29,606 bases of DNA from a virus, in the IMG/VR virus record IMGVR_UViG_3300042522_000129, positions 1-29,606 of that record. One strand, given 5' to 3'. Of the stretch, positions 23,710 to 29,606 are shown one piece after another. Below the pieces are notes generated by a model that had not been told where the DNA came from, did no database searches, and was given only the letters and a program-made list of their open reading frames with translations. The position numbers and the translations under genes were made by a program. Numbering within the stretch: the stretch's first letter is position 1; the number at the start of each line of letters is the position of its first letter.

Positions 23710-24183
23710 TCAAATGAATTTTTTCTGAATGTTTTTCATGATTTTATGCATCTTTCTGCGTGTACTTTCCCTATTCATATTATGCTTTTTGGCTATTTCT
23801 GCTATGGTCATGTTAGCGATTCTATCTAAAAACATCTCTTTTTCGGTTTCGTCATGTAGTTCATCCAGAACGTCTACGAGCATAAATTGATCATTATTTT
23901 GTGGTATATTGTCGTGCAATTTGCCACCAAATCTATTCATTTTTTGAGCAAACTTAATTTCCTTCATGCACTCTATAAAAACTCCATTATAGAGATACGT
24001 CGTAAACTTAGCACCCTTTGATGGCTCATGATTCAAAAACGTTTTCCATAAAGCATTTAGCTGGCAAGAATTAATAGTATCCTTGTCTAGCTGATTACTA
24101 AATCTACGTGACGCTTTGTTCATTATCTTTACAATATTTATGTCTTTTAGAGCATCTTCAATCTTTGTATTCAAATCATTCAT
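23710..24183 (-). CDS. Small sigma factor, T4 gp55-like (late sigma)
   Basis: A 157-aa protein. Residues about 17-75 look like sigma region 2 (ASRRFSNQLD, then EPSKGAKFTTYLYNGVFIECMKEIKF), which binds the polymerase coiled coil and melts the -10 element. The C-terminus has a helix-turn-helix-like stretch (MTIAEIAKKHNMNRESTRRKMHKIM), like region 4. T4 gp55 is 185 aa and similarly minimal. AGGAG precedes the ATG, which overlaps the upstream stop (TAATG). It is controlled by a sigma70-like promoter and is followed at once by a TATAAATA box and virion genes, which strongly supports a late-switch role. A family search would confirm region assignment. Confidence 0.8.
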   Translation of the reverse strand: MNDLNTKIEDALKDINIVKIMNKASRRFSNQLDKDTINSCQLNALWKTFLNHEPSKGAKFTTYLYNGVFIECMKEIKFAQKMNRFGGKLHDNIPQNNDQFMLVDVLDELHDETEKEMFLDRIANMTIAEIAKKHNMNRESTRRKMHKIMKNIQKKFI

Positions 24184-24644
24184 TAGTTATCTCCTAAAAT
24201 AGCTTTTTCAATGTCATTTCTAACTTCTGTAAAATCAAACATTTGTCCTATACCAACAAAAAACCTGTATCTGCTACAGATTTTCAAGACCTCAATACCC
24301 GGAACTTTGTTTAATACATCTTTAATTCCGTGTGTTAGATCAAAATTTGTGTGACCAAGCCAGCAATCAAAGCTTGACAACATAGCAACATCATCCATTA
24401 ACTGTGGTGTTATCGGCACCATAGGGCTGGAGTTAATAATATTTTTCTTCTTGTCGAAAAGATCGTAATCATCCTCATCTTCGTCTTCGTCCTCTTCTTC
24501 TAGTTCCTCCCCCATATCTCCTAATTTATCTAAATGTTGCATGGCTATGTTTTGTATAATATTGGTAAGCATGGGTGAAGTAAGCTGTTTTTCAAGATAG
24601 TCTTCGTACTTCTGCCAGCCAATCTTTTTGATATTTTTACTCAT
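24183..24644 (-). CDS. Hypothetical protein with acidic tract, co-transcribed with the sigma gene
   Basis: A 153-aa protein (ATG at 24644, GGAG eight bases upstream; a longer frame from 24722 overlaps the previous gene and lacks a site). It has a basic start, a run of about 16 acidic residues (EELEEEDEDEDEDDYD), then a folded-looking C-terminal domain (SSFDCWLGHTNFDLTHGI, ICSRYRFFVGIGQMFD). Acidic tracts can mimic DNA or bind basic surfaces. Placed between a sigma70-like promoter and the sigma gene, it might modulate transcription, for example as a sigma partner, but no family is recognised. Confidence 0.7.
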   Translation of the reverse strand: MSKNIKKIGWQKYEDYLEKQLTSPMLTNIIQNIAMQHLDKLGDMGEELEEEDEDEDEDDYDLFDKKKNIINSSPMVPITPQLMDDVAMLSSFDCWLGHTNFDLTHGIKDVLNKVPGIEVLKICSRYRFFVGIGQMFDFTEVRNDIEKAILGDN

Positions 24645-24662
24645 TATCGTGACTCCAGCGTG

Positions 24663-24691
24663 ATTATACCATGTCGGATGGTCTGATACAA
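24663..24691 (-). promoter_or_regulatory. Sigma70-type promoter with extended -10
   Basis: On the minus strand TTGTAT (24691-24686), a 17-base spacer and TATAAT (24668-24663) preceded by TGG, giving a TGnTATAAT extended -10. The start site would fall near 24656, about 12 bases before the ATG of the acidic-tract gene. It overlaps the 3' end of the upstream gene. The -35 matches in three of six bases; the extended -10 compensates. It likely drives the acidic-tract protein and the sigma factor. Confidence 0.6.
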
Positions 24692-25026
24692 GGCTCGTCT
24701 TTGAGACTTTCCTTATGACCATTGAGTATTTTTTCTCTTACTTGACGGCTTATATGTGTGAAAATTTTGATTAGTAACTCTTCTTGATTATCTTTAATCA
24801 ATGATGACTTGATCATTTCTATAGTTTCCATATAGCAAGTTTCTTCTGCTAGTGTATCCAATAATTCACAAAGACTAGCGATAGAATCATCGTCATAATC
24901 GGACAGTTGTATATTTATGTATGGTCCAGAACCGTCTGGTTTCATATAATAACATATAGAGGCTGATACTGGCTCATCCGGTTCTTTAGGCGGGTTGTCT
25001 TTTCTTCTAAAGAATTCAAATAGCAT
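24664..25026 (-). CDS. Hypothetical protein
   Basis: A 120-aa soluble, acidic protein with a polar N-terminus (RRKDNPPKEPDEP), a short beta stretch (ASICYYMKPDGSGPYINIQL) and a helical remainder with many Leu, Glu and Ser. It overlaps the glycosyltransferase gene upstream by 11 bases, and its end contains the promoter for the sigma genes. The ribosome site is weak, implying coupling to the gene before it. No family is recognised. Confidence 0.72.
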   Translation of the reverse strand: MLFEFFRRKDNPPKEPDEPVSASICYYMKPDGSGPYINIQLSDYDDDSIASLCELLDTLAEETCYMETIEMIKSSLIKDNQEELLIKIFTHISRQVREKILNGHKESLKDEPCIRPSDMV

Positions 25027-26080
25027 TAGTTATCTTTCTAGCTGAGTTTTCCCATGTAAAATTTTTAGAGGTTTCAATACCAACAGTATTTAGTTCTAAT
25101 GCTCTGTCTTGATGCAATCTATAAACTTTTCTCATTGACTCGACCATGTAATCTATAGTATTATAGTCAATTTTGGCCCAATTACCCTGACCATGAAACC
25201 ATTTGCCATCATAAGCAACTTCTGTCTCACTGATTGGTGCTAAATAAGAATTGGCATCTGTGCAAAATTCAGTATGAGCAGAATAATTTGTTGTTATAAC
25301 TGGCCTGCCACAAGCCATCATTTCTAATAATTCTAAGTTCCACCCTTCTGCTCTAGAAGGAAATATGCCGCAATGGCATTGTTTCATAATAGTATACACT
25401 TCTTTTTGGGTTGGCTGTCGCGGGATAATAGAAATCTTACTGCCCAGTTTTGATTCTTTATAGAGTCTTACCCATTCTTTTTGCTCATTTTCAGTATAAA
25501 ATGGATTATCACACATCAATACTAATTCTACGTCATCATTAGTTTCAAATGCTTTATTAAATATTTCTACTAGAGCGTCGTGTCCTTTTCTTATTTCCCA
25601 TTTTCCGCAGTTATAGAATCTAGTAGTTTTAGAGTCAACATACTCTGCTGGCTCAAAAATACTTAAATCTACACCTAGAGGTATTACGCAAATCTTATTT
25701 TCATCGATAGATAGATTCTCTAAAATCACTCCCTTTGCCCAATTTGAGCAAACAAATACTTTGTCTAGAGAACTAAGATGATGTTGTTCAAGTTTGTCAA
25801 ACTTATCTAATTCAAAGATTGGGAATCCAATTCTTAAGCCTCTACCGACAAATTGAGTCATGTCGTTTTGATGCCATATTTTAATACATGGAGCATCAAA
25901 ATCTGTTAATCTACCCCTTGATATACAGCTACGAATAATGTTCGCATCTTCTTCGCTTGTCACTTGGGGTTGCCCTATGCACCATAAAGACACTGGTGCA
26001 ATTTTGCTAAGACTTTTGGTTATGTTTAATCCGGTGACTCCATAACCAAGTTGATTAATAGGTGTTAATAAGTTTATCAT
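25016..26080 (-). CDS. Glycosyltransferase family 4 (GT-B fold)
   Basis: A 354-aa glycosyltransferase of the GT4 type. The N-terminal half has YGVTGLNITKSL near the acceptor side and VFVCSNWAKGVILE; IPLGVDLSIFEP marks the linker. The C-terminal half has RFYNCGKWEIRKGHDAL and the EX7E motif (E245 and E253 in AEGWNLELLEMMACGRPVI), which holds the nucleotide-sugar diphosphate. Length and motif order are complete. AAGGAA precedes the ATG. It overlaps the upstream glycosyltransferase by 26 bases, so the two probably act in one pathway. Confidence 0.9.
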   Translation of the reverse strand: MINLLTPINQLGYGVTGLNITKSLSKIAPVSLWCIGQPQVTSEEDANIIRSCISRGRLTDFDAPCIKIWHQNDMTQFVGRGLRIGFPIFELDKFDKLEQHHLSSLDKVFVCSNWAKGVILENLSIDENKICVIPLGVDLSIFEPAEYVDSKTTRFYNCGKWEIRKGHDALVEIFNKAFETNDDVELVLMCDNPFYTENEQKEWVRLYKESKLGSKISIIPRQPTQKEVYTIMKQCHCGIFPSRAEGWNLELLEMMACGRPVITTNYSAHTEFCTDANSYLAPISETEVAYDGKWFHGQGNWAKIDYNTIDYMVESMRKVYRLHQDRALELNTVGIETSKNFTWENSARKITNAI

Positions 26081-26996
26081 TGGTGTTCCTTGAAAATTTG
26101 TGATCGGAATATGAAACTATCATACTTGGATCAAGGATTATATTATATCCTTCATTGATCAATTGTTCATTTAGTATTACGTGATCCGGGTCAACTTCTC
26201 CCTCTTCCCATTGTCTAGCACCGTATTTTTTATTTTTTAAAAGTGGTAGTCGATAGATAGACATACCTCCAAAGTTTGATGAAACTTTTAATGGTTGATC
26301 TCCACGGTCAAATGTTATTTTATTAAACATAGGCGTATTTAAAATATGAATACCTCTGGGTTTCCCAAAAGGTCTGAACGCTAAAGAATCATACATAATG
26401 TAGTCTTCTGGCTCACAATCTTCTAATAATTTTATATTGTTTGCTTCTGTTAAAACTCCATAGGCTGACACGCAAGCATTTTTCGGATCAGATTCAAGGG
26501 TAAAAATTCCATGCTGAAAACCAGTATATGACCAGCCCCCCTTAATATCTAAGTCTAATATGCACAAATAATCATAATCTGCATAGTGTGAAATTACGTG
26601 ATCAAGATATTTATTCCTACACTGTGCTAATATCTTGCATCTTCCAAAATGCCACGGGTCTGTTCCATCATCTACCAACCGTCGATAATCTTTGTCATCT
26701 CTTTTCTCAGATAAGAATTCTAATTTTGTTTTTGTACGATATGATTCTAATATGCTAACGGTGTTGTCCTCAGAATCGTTTTCGTATAAAAAAATACTGA
26801 AATCTTTGAACATATTGGATGTTTTGTGCATTCTTTCAATATTTAGTGCTATGGTATCTTCTACATTTCTACAAATACCGGCAAAAACGATCTTTTTGGA
26901 TTTAGCAATTTGTAAACCCGTATCCACTTTATATTTATATATGTGTGGATTTTTAAGTCGGCTATCGAATATATTTTCTGGAAAATTTGTATTCAT
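26055..26996 (-). CDS. Glycosyltransferase, GT69/CAP59-like (GT-A fold)
   Basis: A 313-aa protein. It has an N-terminal Rossmann strand (IVFAGICRNVEDTIALNIERM), FSIFLYENDSEDNTVSIL, then a metal-binding DLD (148-150) in YDYLCILDLDIKGGW, and a later SSNFGGMSIYRLPLL acceptor-like segment. This order is that of CAP59/GT69-type mannosyltransferases and related GT-A enzymes as I know them. The start overlaps the upstream stop (TGATG). It is followed by a GT4 enzyme. Whether it modifies DNA bases, virion proteins or host polysaccharide cannot be read from the sequence. Confidence 0.75.
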   Translation of the reverse strand: MNTNFPENIFDSRLKNPHIYKYKVDTGLQIAKSKKIVFAGICRNVEDTIALNIERMHKTSNMFKDFSIFLYENDSEDNTVSILESYRTKTKLEFLSEKRDDKDYRRLVDDGTDPWHFGRCKILAQCRNKYLDHVISHYADYDYLCILDLDIKGGWSYTGFQHGIFTLESDPKNACVSAYGVLTEANNIKLLEDCEPEDYIMYDSLAFRPFGKPRGIHILNTPMFNKITFDRGDQPLKVSSNFGGMSIYRLPLLKNKKYGARQWEEGEVDPDHVILNEQLINEGYNIILDPSMIVSYSDHKFSRNTNDKLINTY

Positions 26997-27538
26997 CAGA
27001 ATTCCTTAAAAAAGAACCATCTTGATAGTGTATCTATATTTTTTGTTTGATCTATGTATTTGAGATAGTCTACAACTTCTTCTATTGTAGAGAATATATA
27101 TTCATGTGGCAGCATAAAAAATAACCAATTGGGTGCTTTTGATTTTCCTTGCTTGCACCATACTAAAACTGGTTTTTTCTGCCTATTGGCTGTTACTATT
27201 TCTTCGTAAGTCCCACAGGCGTGAACGTCTAGGTCTATGTGTGCGATGATAAAATCAGATATATCAACACACCTTAAATCGGCACTTCTGATAGATGAGA
27301 AATGTTTTCTGATCTTTTCGTATTGTCCGGTTTCTTTGTAATAGTCTATCCACCATCTGGTTTCCTCGTCTTCTCTGACGGTCAGAATGGGCTTTTTACA
27401 TGGGTCAATAACTCGTACACCAAGGTCTTTAAGAATTGGTGTTAACTCTTGTCTCCAAGTTACTCCACCGTCATGTACCCTATCCATAGCACCAACAAGA
27501 TAGGTTTTGACGCCGCGAAGATTATTGATTAAATCCAT
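26996..27538 (-). CDS. Nucleoside 2-deoxyribosyltransferase-like protein
   Basis: A 180-aa protein with the family's pattern: a TYLVGAMDR start strand and loop, VRVIDPCKKP, a central SADLRCVDISDFIIAHID where Asp contacts the sugar, and VHACGTYEEIVTANRQKKPVLVW carrying the likely nucleophilic Glu (112 or 113). Such enzymes swap bases on deoxyribose or hydrolyse deoxynucleotides. It overlaps the deaminase gene upstream by 17 bases and precedes two glycosyltransferases. A DUF4406-like relative is an alternative; substrate is undetermined. Confidence 0.78.
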   Translation of the reverse strand: MDLINNLRGVKTYLVGAMDRVHDGGVTWRQELTPILKDLGVRVIDPCKKPILTVREDEETRWWIDYYKETGQYEKIRKHFSSIRSADLRCVDISDFIIAHIDLDVHACGTYEEIVTANRQKKPVLVWCKQGKSKAPNWLFFMLPHEYIFSTIEEVVDYLKYIDQTKNIDTLSRWFFFKEF

Positions 27539-27929
27539 TATCTATGCTCCACCATATCTTATTAATACCAAGAGATTCTATAATTGTTTGACATCTTTTG
27601 CACGGCTGACTACACCTTAGTTCTCCACGCTTATTCAATCTTATTATAACCATTCTGAGGCTACTATCTATATAGTATTTTCCCCAAAGTCTGGAAATTA
27701 AATCTGTTTCGGCATGAAAGTGTGGATACTCAAGTTCAGTATTGAATCTTTTAGCCAACATTAAAGCTTTAGTGTGTGTTTTTTCTGGATTATTCTGACC
27801 AATTGCCAAAAGCTTATTTCTTTTGTATGCAAATGCAAAATGAAAGAATTTGTTTTTGGTTTGTCTATCTTCTTTAGCTTGAGGTAATAGGCTTAGAGCG
27901 ATATCCATAGATTGATCAATTATATTCAT
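27522..27929 (-). CDS. Cytidine/deoxycytidylate deaminase-like protein
   Basis: A 135-aa zinc deaminase. HAE at 72-74 (HFHAETDL) provides the zinc ligand and proton shuttle, and PCKRC at 109-113 provides the two cysteine ligands, the hallmark of the CDA/dCMP deaminase fold. ATG at 27929 has AGGA six bases upstream and replaces a longer frame starting at 28001 that overlaps the previous gene. It may supply dUMP for dTTP and cooperate with the dUTPase and NrdAB elsewhere in the window, or act on a modified base. Confidence 0.8.
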   Translation of the reverse strand: MNIIDQSMDIALSLLPQAKEDRQTKNKFFHFAFAYKRNKLLAIGQNNPEKTHTKALMLAKRFNTELEYPHFHAETDLISRLWGKYYIDSSLRMVIIRLNKRGELRCSQPCKRCQTIIESLGINKIWWSIDNGFNQ

Positions 27930-27930
27930 A

Positions 27931-28275
27931 TTAATTCCTAAGAGCCATAACCAAAAATTCTTGTACGCTTTGGGGCTGCGGATCATTGTTGAAAATCTCA
28001 ATCGCTTTGTTTTTAGCAGGAGTTTTCTTCATACCCAAGGCATGTAATGCATCAACACAATCTTTGAAAAGCTGTGAGGATTTGAAGTCTTTCTTGCTCT
28101 TGTCTATGATATAGACAGGCGAGTTCTCAACATATCCAAACGTAAACAAATCCATAGATTGAGGCGAAATATGCTTAGTAGGATCATTGTAAGCTTTGAC
28201 AAAGTGATAAACGATAAATGCTATAAAAGCAAGTGCAAAAAAGTGTCCAAGCATCGGTGAGGGTTGAGGATTCAT
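27931..28275 (-). CDS. Membrane-anchored protein with RuvA C-terminal-like domain
   Basis: A 114-aa protein. One membrane helix (about 8-26, MLGHFFALAFIAFIVYHFV) is followed by a polar linker and, from about 68, a small three-helix domain (DCVDALHALGMKKTPAKNKA, then SVQEFLVMALR) like the RuvA C-terminal/UBA-type fold. The frame extends to 28314, but its first 13 codons lie in the promoter; ATG at 28275 with AAGGAG upstream is the true start. Immediately behind a consensus promoter, it should be strongly expressed. Its target may be a helicase or nuclease brought to the membrane. Confidence 0.75.
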   Translation of the reverse strand: MNPQPSPMLGHFFALAFIAFIVYHFVKAYNDPTKHISPQSMDLFTFGYVENSPVYIIDKSKKDFKSSQLFKDCVDALHALGMKKTPAKNKAIEIFNNDPQPQSVQEFLVMALRN

Positions 28276-28305
28276 GAGTTGCTCCTTGAGAGTTTGTACA
28301 CCATC

Positions 28306-28333
28306 ATTATACAATGGTATCGGCAGTTGTCAA
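28306..28333 (-). promoter_or_regulatory. Consensus sigma70 promoter
   Basis: On the minus strand TTGACA (28333-28328), a 16-base spacer and TATAAT (28311-28306), a perfect pair. The start site is expected near 28299. It serves the membrane/RuvA-C-like gene and the deaminase, deoxyribosyltransferase and glycosyltransferase genes behind it. An inverted repeat (ACCAT, nine bases, ATGGT; 28300-28304 and 28314-28318) spans the -10 and could be an operator. Confidence 0.85.
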
Positions 28334-28340
28334 GGGCGAA

Positions 28341-28383
28341 CATAAATAAAAATGGCCCGCTGCTTCCTTGCAAACGGGCCATT
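28341..28383 (-). terminator. Intrinsic terminator after ssb
   Basis: On the minus strand a nine-base perfect GC-rich stem (AATGGCCCG and CGGGCCATT) with a 15-base loop is followed by TTTATTTATG. It lies 26 bases after the ssb stop and just before the consensus promoter, so it separates the ssb transcript from the next operon. Confidence 0.88.
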
Positions 28384-28408
28384 CTCTACTTACTATCAAT
28401 TGTTGGCA

Positions 28409-28750
28409 CTATTCAGTTTTCTCTTTTGAAGTCTCTGTTACAGTATTAGATGGACCAAGAGAAATTTCGTCAGCCATAACGCATATCGAATTCTTCGTGT
28501 TGCCATCCTTATCCTGATAGTCATCGATTTTGATCTTTCCTTGAACGCCAACTAATCGTCCCCTAGTAAGGTGTCCCTTTAATGCTTCTGCCATCTTACC
28601 GAAGCAGAGAACATTTAGAAACAGGGTGTCTTCATTTCTACGGTCATTTACCGCCATACGAAACTTTGCCATCGTTGTACCCTTTTGGGTAACGCTGAGT
28701 TCCGCATCCTTTGTTAATCTGCCACAACCTAGCCATGTATTAATATTCAT
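28409..28750 (-). CDS. ssb: Single-stranded DNA-binding protein
   Basis: A 113-aa OB-fold protein: NTWLGCGRLTKDAELSV, MAKFRMAVNDRR, TLFLNVLCFGKMAEALKGHL, GRLVGVQGKIKIDDYQDKDG and KNSICVMADEISL follow bacterial SSB strand order. ATG at 28750 with GGAGG nine bases upstream replaces a longer frame from 28786. The C-terminus ends in TETSKEKTE, without the acidic DDDIPF tip that recruits partners in bacterial SSB; phage SSBs often differ here. It would coat single strands for the UvsX and helicase system. An intrinsic terminator follows. Confidence 0.93.
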   Translation of the reverse strand: MNINTWLGCGRLTKDAELSVTQKGTTMAKFRMAVNDRRNEDTLFLNVLCFGKMAEALKGHLTRGRLVGVQGKIKIDDYQDKDGNTKNSICVMADEISLGPSNTVTETSKEKTE

Positions 28751-28754
28751 ACAA

Positions 28755-29072
28755 TCATACCTCCAGTGCTGAACGAATCTTACCACGAACTACCTGAGTA
28801 TTACCACGATTATAAGTACCTAGAGTGGCACTATAAACGTTTCTAGCGAATGATCTAGGGATGCCTAATAGTCTTGCGGCAAACTCCGTATCCTCTCTAG
28901 TATTGTTAAAAAACCCGAAACCAGCCTTGTGAGCTAAAGCTGTAATGGGATTTAATGTGAAGCCCTTGAAGTAACCGCTCTGAATCTTCGCAGTTACCTT
29001 ATTGTTTTCAATGTCCCAATGATATGCATTGGAAAGGTTTTGTAAACGATTAAAAAATTCACTGTATATCAT
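28755..29072 (-). CDS. Hypothetical protein upstream of ssb
   Basis: A 105-aa basic, helical protein. No family is recognised. It contains FKGFTLNPITALAHKAGFGF and an Arg-rich second half (LLGIPRSFARNVYSATLG, then a basic VVRGKIRSALEV end) that could bind DNA or RNA. GGAG stands six bases before the ATG. It ends four bases before the ssb ATG, so the two are co-expressed and may work together in replication. Confidence 0.75.
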   Translation of the reverse strand: MIYSEFFNRLQNLSNAYHWDIENNKVTAKIQSGYFKGFTLNPITALAHKAGFGFFNNTREDTEFAARLLGIPRSFARNVYSATLGTYNRGNTQVVRGKIRSALEV

Positions 29073-29081
29073 ACTAGTCTC

Positions 29082-29258
29082 CTATTTGCTTTCCTCTGTG
29101 CTAACTTTTTCGCTATTTTCGATTTGCTCTAAACCCTTGGCGACGTATAAAGAAAGCTTCTGAATTTCTTCCTCTATAAACTGCTTCTGAGCTTTTAGCT
29201 CTTCTATTTTCGCGTGAACATTTTGTAAGTGGGCTTTAGCCATTTCTACAACTGACAT
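29082..29258 (-). CDS. Small coiled-coil protein
   Basis: A 58-aa acidic and helical protein (AKAHLQNVHAKIEELKAQKQ, then EEEIQKLSLYVAKGLEQIE), with heptad-like spacing of hydrophobics. ATG at 29258 with AGGAG six bases upstream is preferred to a TTG six codons earlier. No family is recognised; it may dimerise or tether a partner protein. Confidence 0.65.
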   Translation of the reverse strand: MSVVEMAKAHLQNVHAKIEELKAQKQFIEEEIQKLSLYVAKGLEQIENSEKVSTEESK

Positions 29259-29296
29259 TTTTATCTCCTGTTTCAATGTTATATCTACTAGCGGTT

Positions 29297-29327
29297 AAAA
29301 AAACACTATCTCTTGTATTGATATGTT
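29297..29327 (-). terminator. Weak intrinsic terminator candidate
   Basis: On the minus strand an eight-pair AT-rich stem (AACATATC with GATA-G-TGTT, one bulge) overlaps the stop codon of the 68-aa gene and runs into a seven-base T-run. The stem is low in GC, so efficiency would be modest. It may reduce flow into the next operon. Confidence 0.35.
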
Positions 29328-29512
29328 AAATAGTCTAATAAATCATTATGGGTCCAAGTTACTTGATATTCCCCATCTGTAGATAATTCTGCTATTTCTT
29401 TATATTCTTTCTGTATTTTGATTATTAAGCTTGCTAAAAATTCTTTTTTGTCATTTAGAATACAGTGATCAATGACTTCAATCATGTTTCTAATTTCTTC
29501 GTCTTGATGCAT
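29306..29512 (-). CDS. Hypothetical small protein
   Basis: A 68-aa acidic helical protein (MIEVIDHCILNDKKEFLASLII, then a polar end with WTHNDLLDYLTYQYKR). The ATG at 29512 follows the previous stop by one base with no strong ribosome site, so translation is probably coupled. No family is recognised. Confidence 0.6.
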   Translation of the reverse strand: MHQDEEIRNMIEVIDHCILNDKKEFLASLIIKIQKEYKEIAELSTDGEYQVTWTHNDLLDYLTYQYKR

Positions 29513-29513
29513 G

Positions 29514-29606
29514 TTAATATAGAGTTAACTCTATCCCCGACTCTTCAAATAGTTGTTGACTAACCTCAAACTCATTTGCCCACCTTTCTGGCATATGGTT
29601 GTATGA
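29514..29606 (-). CDS. 3' end of an unknown gene, truncated by the window
   Basis: Thirty codons plus a TAA run open to the right edge, reading HMPERWANEFEVSQQLFEESG near the end. It ends one base before the next ATG, as in the rest of this packed strand. The upstream part lies outside, so function is not assigned. A 16-base palindrome covers its last codons. Confidence 0.55.
   Translation of the reverse strand, partial: SYNHMPERWANEFEVSQQLFEESGIELTLY

Noticed and set aside
677-28449. Many open frames of 60-119 codons on the plus strand
   Set aside because: All lie opposite well-supported minus-strand genes, lack Shine-Dalgarno sites in good position, and have no recognisable motifs; they are shadows of AT-rich coding DNA.
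1-29606. tRNA genes, integrase and attachment sites
   Set aside because: No cloverleaf-like stretches or recombinase motifs were noticed on either strand; this was by eye, so a dedicated tRNA scan would be decisive.

Overview
The window looks like part of the genome of a large tailed bacteriophage with AT-rich DNA. Every gene I can support reads on the minus strand. Genes are packed with short ATGA, TGATG or TAATG start/stop overlaps, and no host chromosomal gene, tRNA, rRNA or CRISPR array was seen. The gene set is of the T4-like lytic type: CHC2 primase, DnaB helicase, RecA/UvsX recombinase, SSB, PhoH, dUTPase, class I ribonucleotide reductase (NrdA and NrdB) and a small T4 gp55-like sigma factor. 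The host cannot be named. A consensus sigma70-type promoter and a classical lipobox only say it is a bacterium.

Read in transcription order (high to low coordinates), the window falls into blocks. (1) 29606-28409: small unknown genes ending in a single-strand DNA-binding protein and a good intrinsic terminator. (2) 28334-24664: a near-perfect sigma70 promoter, then a membrane protein with a RuvA-C-like tail, a deoxycytidylate-deaminase-like enzyme, a nucleoside deoxyribosyltransferase-like enzyme, two glycosyltransferases and an unknown gene. (3) 24691-23710: a second sigma70-like promoter (extended -10), an acidic protein and the late-type sigma factor. (4) 23704-18589: a TATAAATA box (the T4 late promoter motif), a probable virion protein, a strong RNA hairpin, a membrane-anchored PAS protein, a holin-like protein, a papain-like (C1) peptidase, a 747-aa tail fibre and a small protein. 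(5) 18509-13060: small proteins, then a receptor-binding cluster made of a leucine-rich-repeat fibre, a sulfotransferase-like/tail-domain fusion, a fibre with a tropism-determinant-like N-terminus and a trypsin-like serine protease. (6) 13047-11339: a lipoprotein and three small membrane proteins. (7) 11297-6524: nrdA, nrdB, dut, phoH and an FmdB-type zinc ribbon. (8) 6527-1: small unknown genes, a DUF5672-like glycosyltransferase, RecA/UvsX, a nuclease, a coiled-coil protein, a zinc-ribbon protein, DnaB and the start of the primase, which runs off the window.

The blocks suggest a programme. Host-type promoters drive the nucleotide and sigma genes. The sigma factor then probably switches transcription to virion genes through TATAAATA. 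The tail and lysis block is the most unusual part: it combines LRR receptor recognition, a putative sulfotransferase, two proteases of different clans and a PAS sensor beside a holin candidate. The three glycosyltransferases plus nucleotide-modifying enzymes hint at surface or DNA modification, but no sequence feature proves it. Several start codons were moved from the longest possible frame to ATGs with clear Shine-Dalgarno sites. Two genes, the nuclease and phoH, appear to start at TTG.
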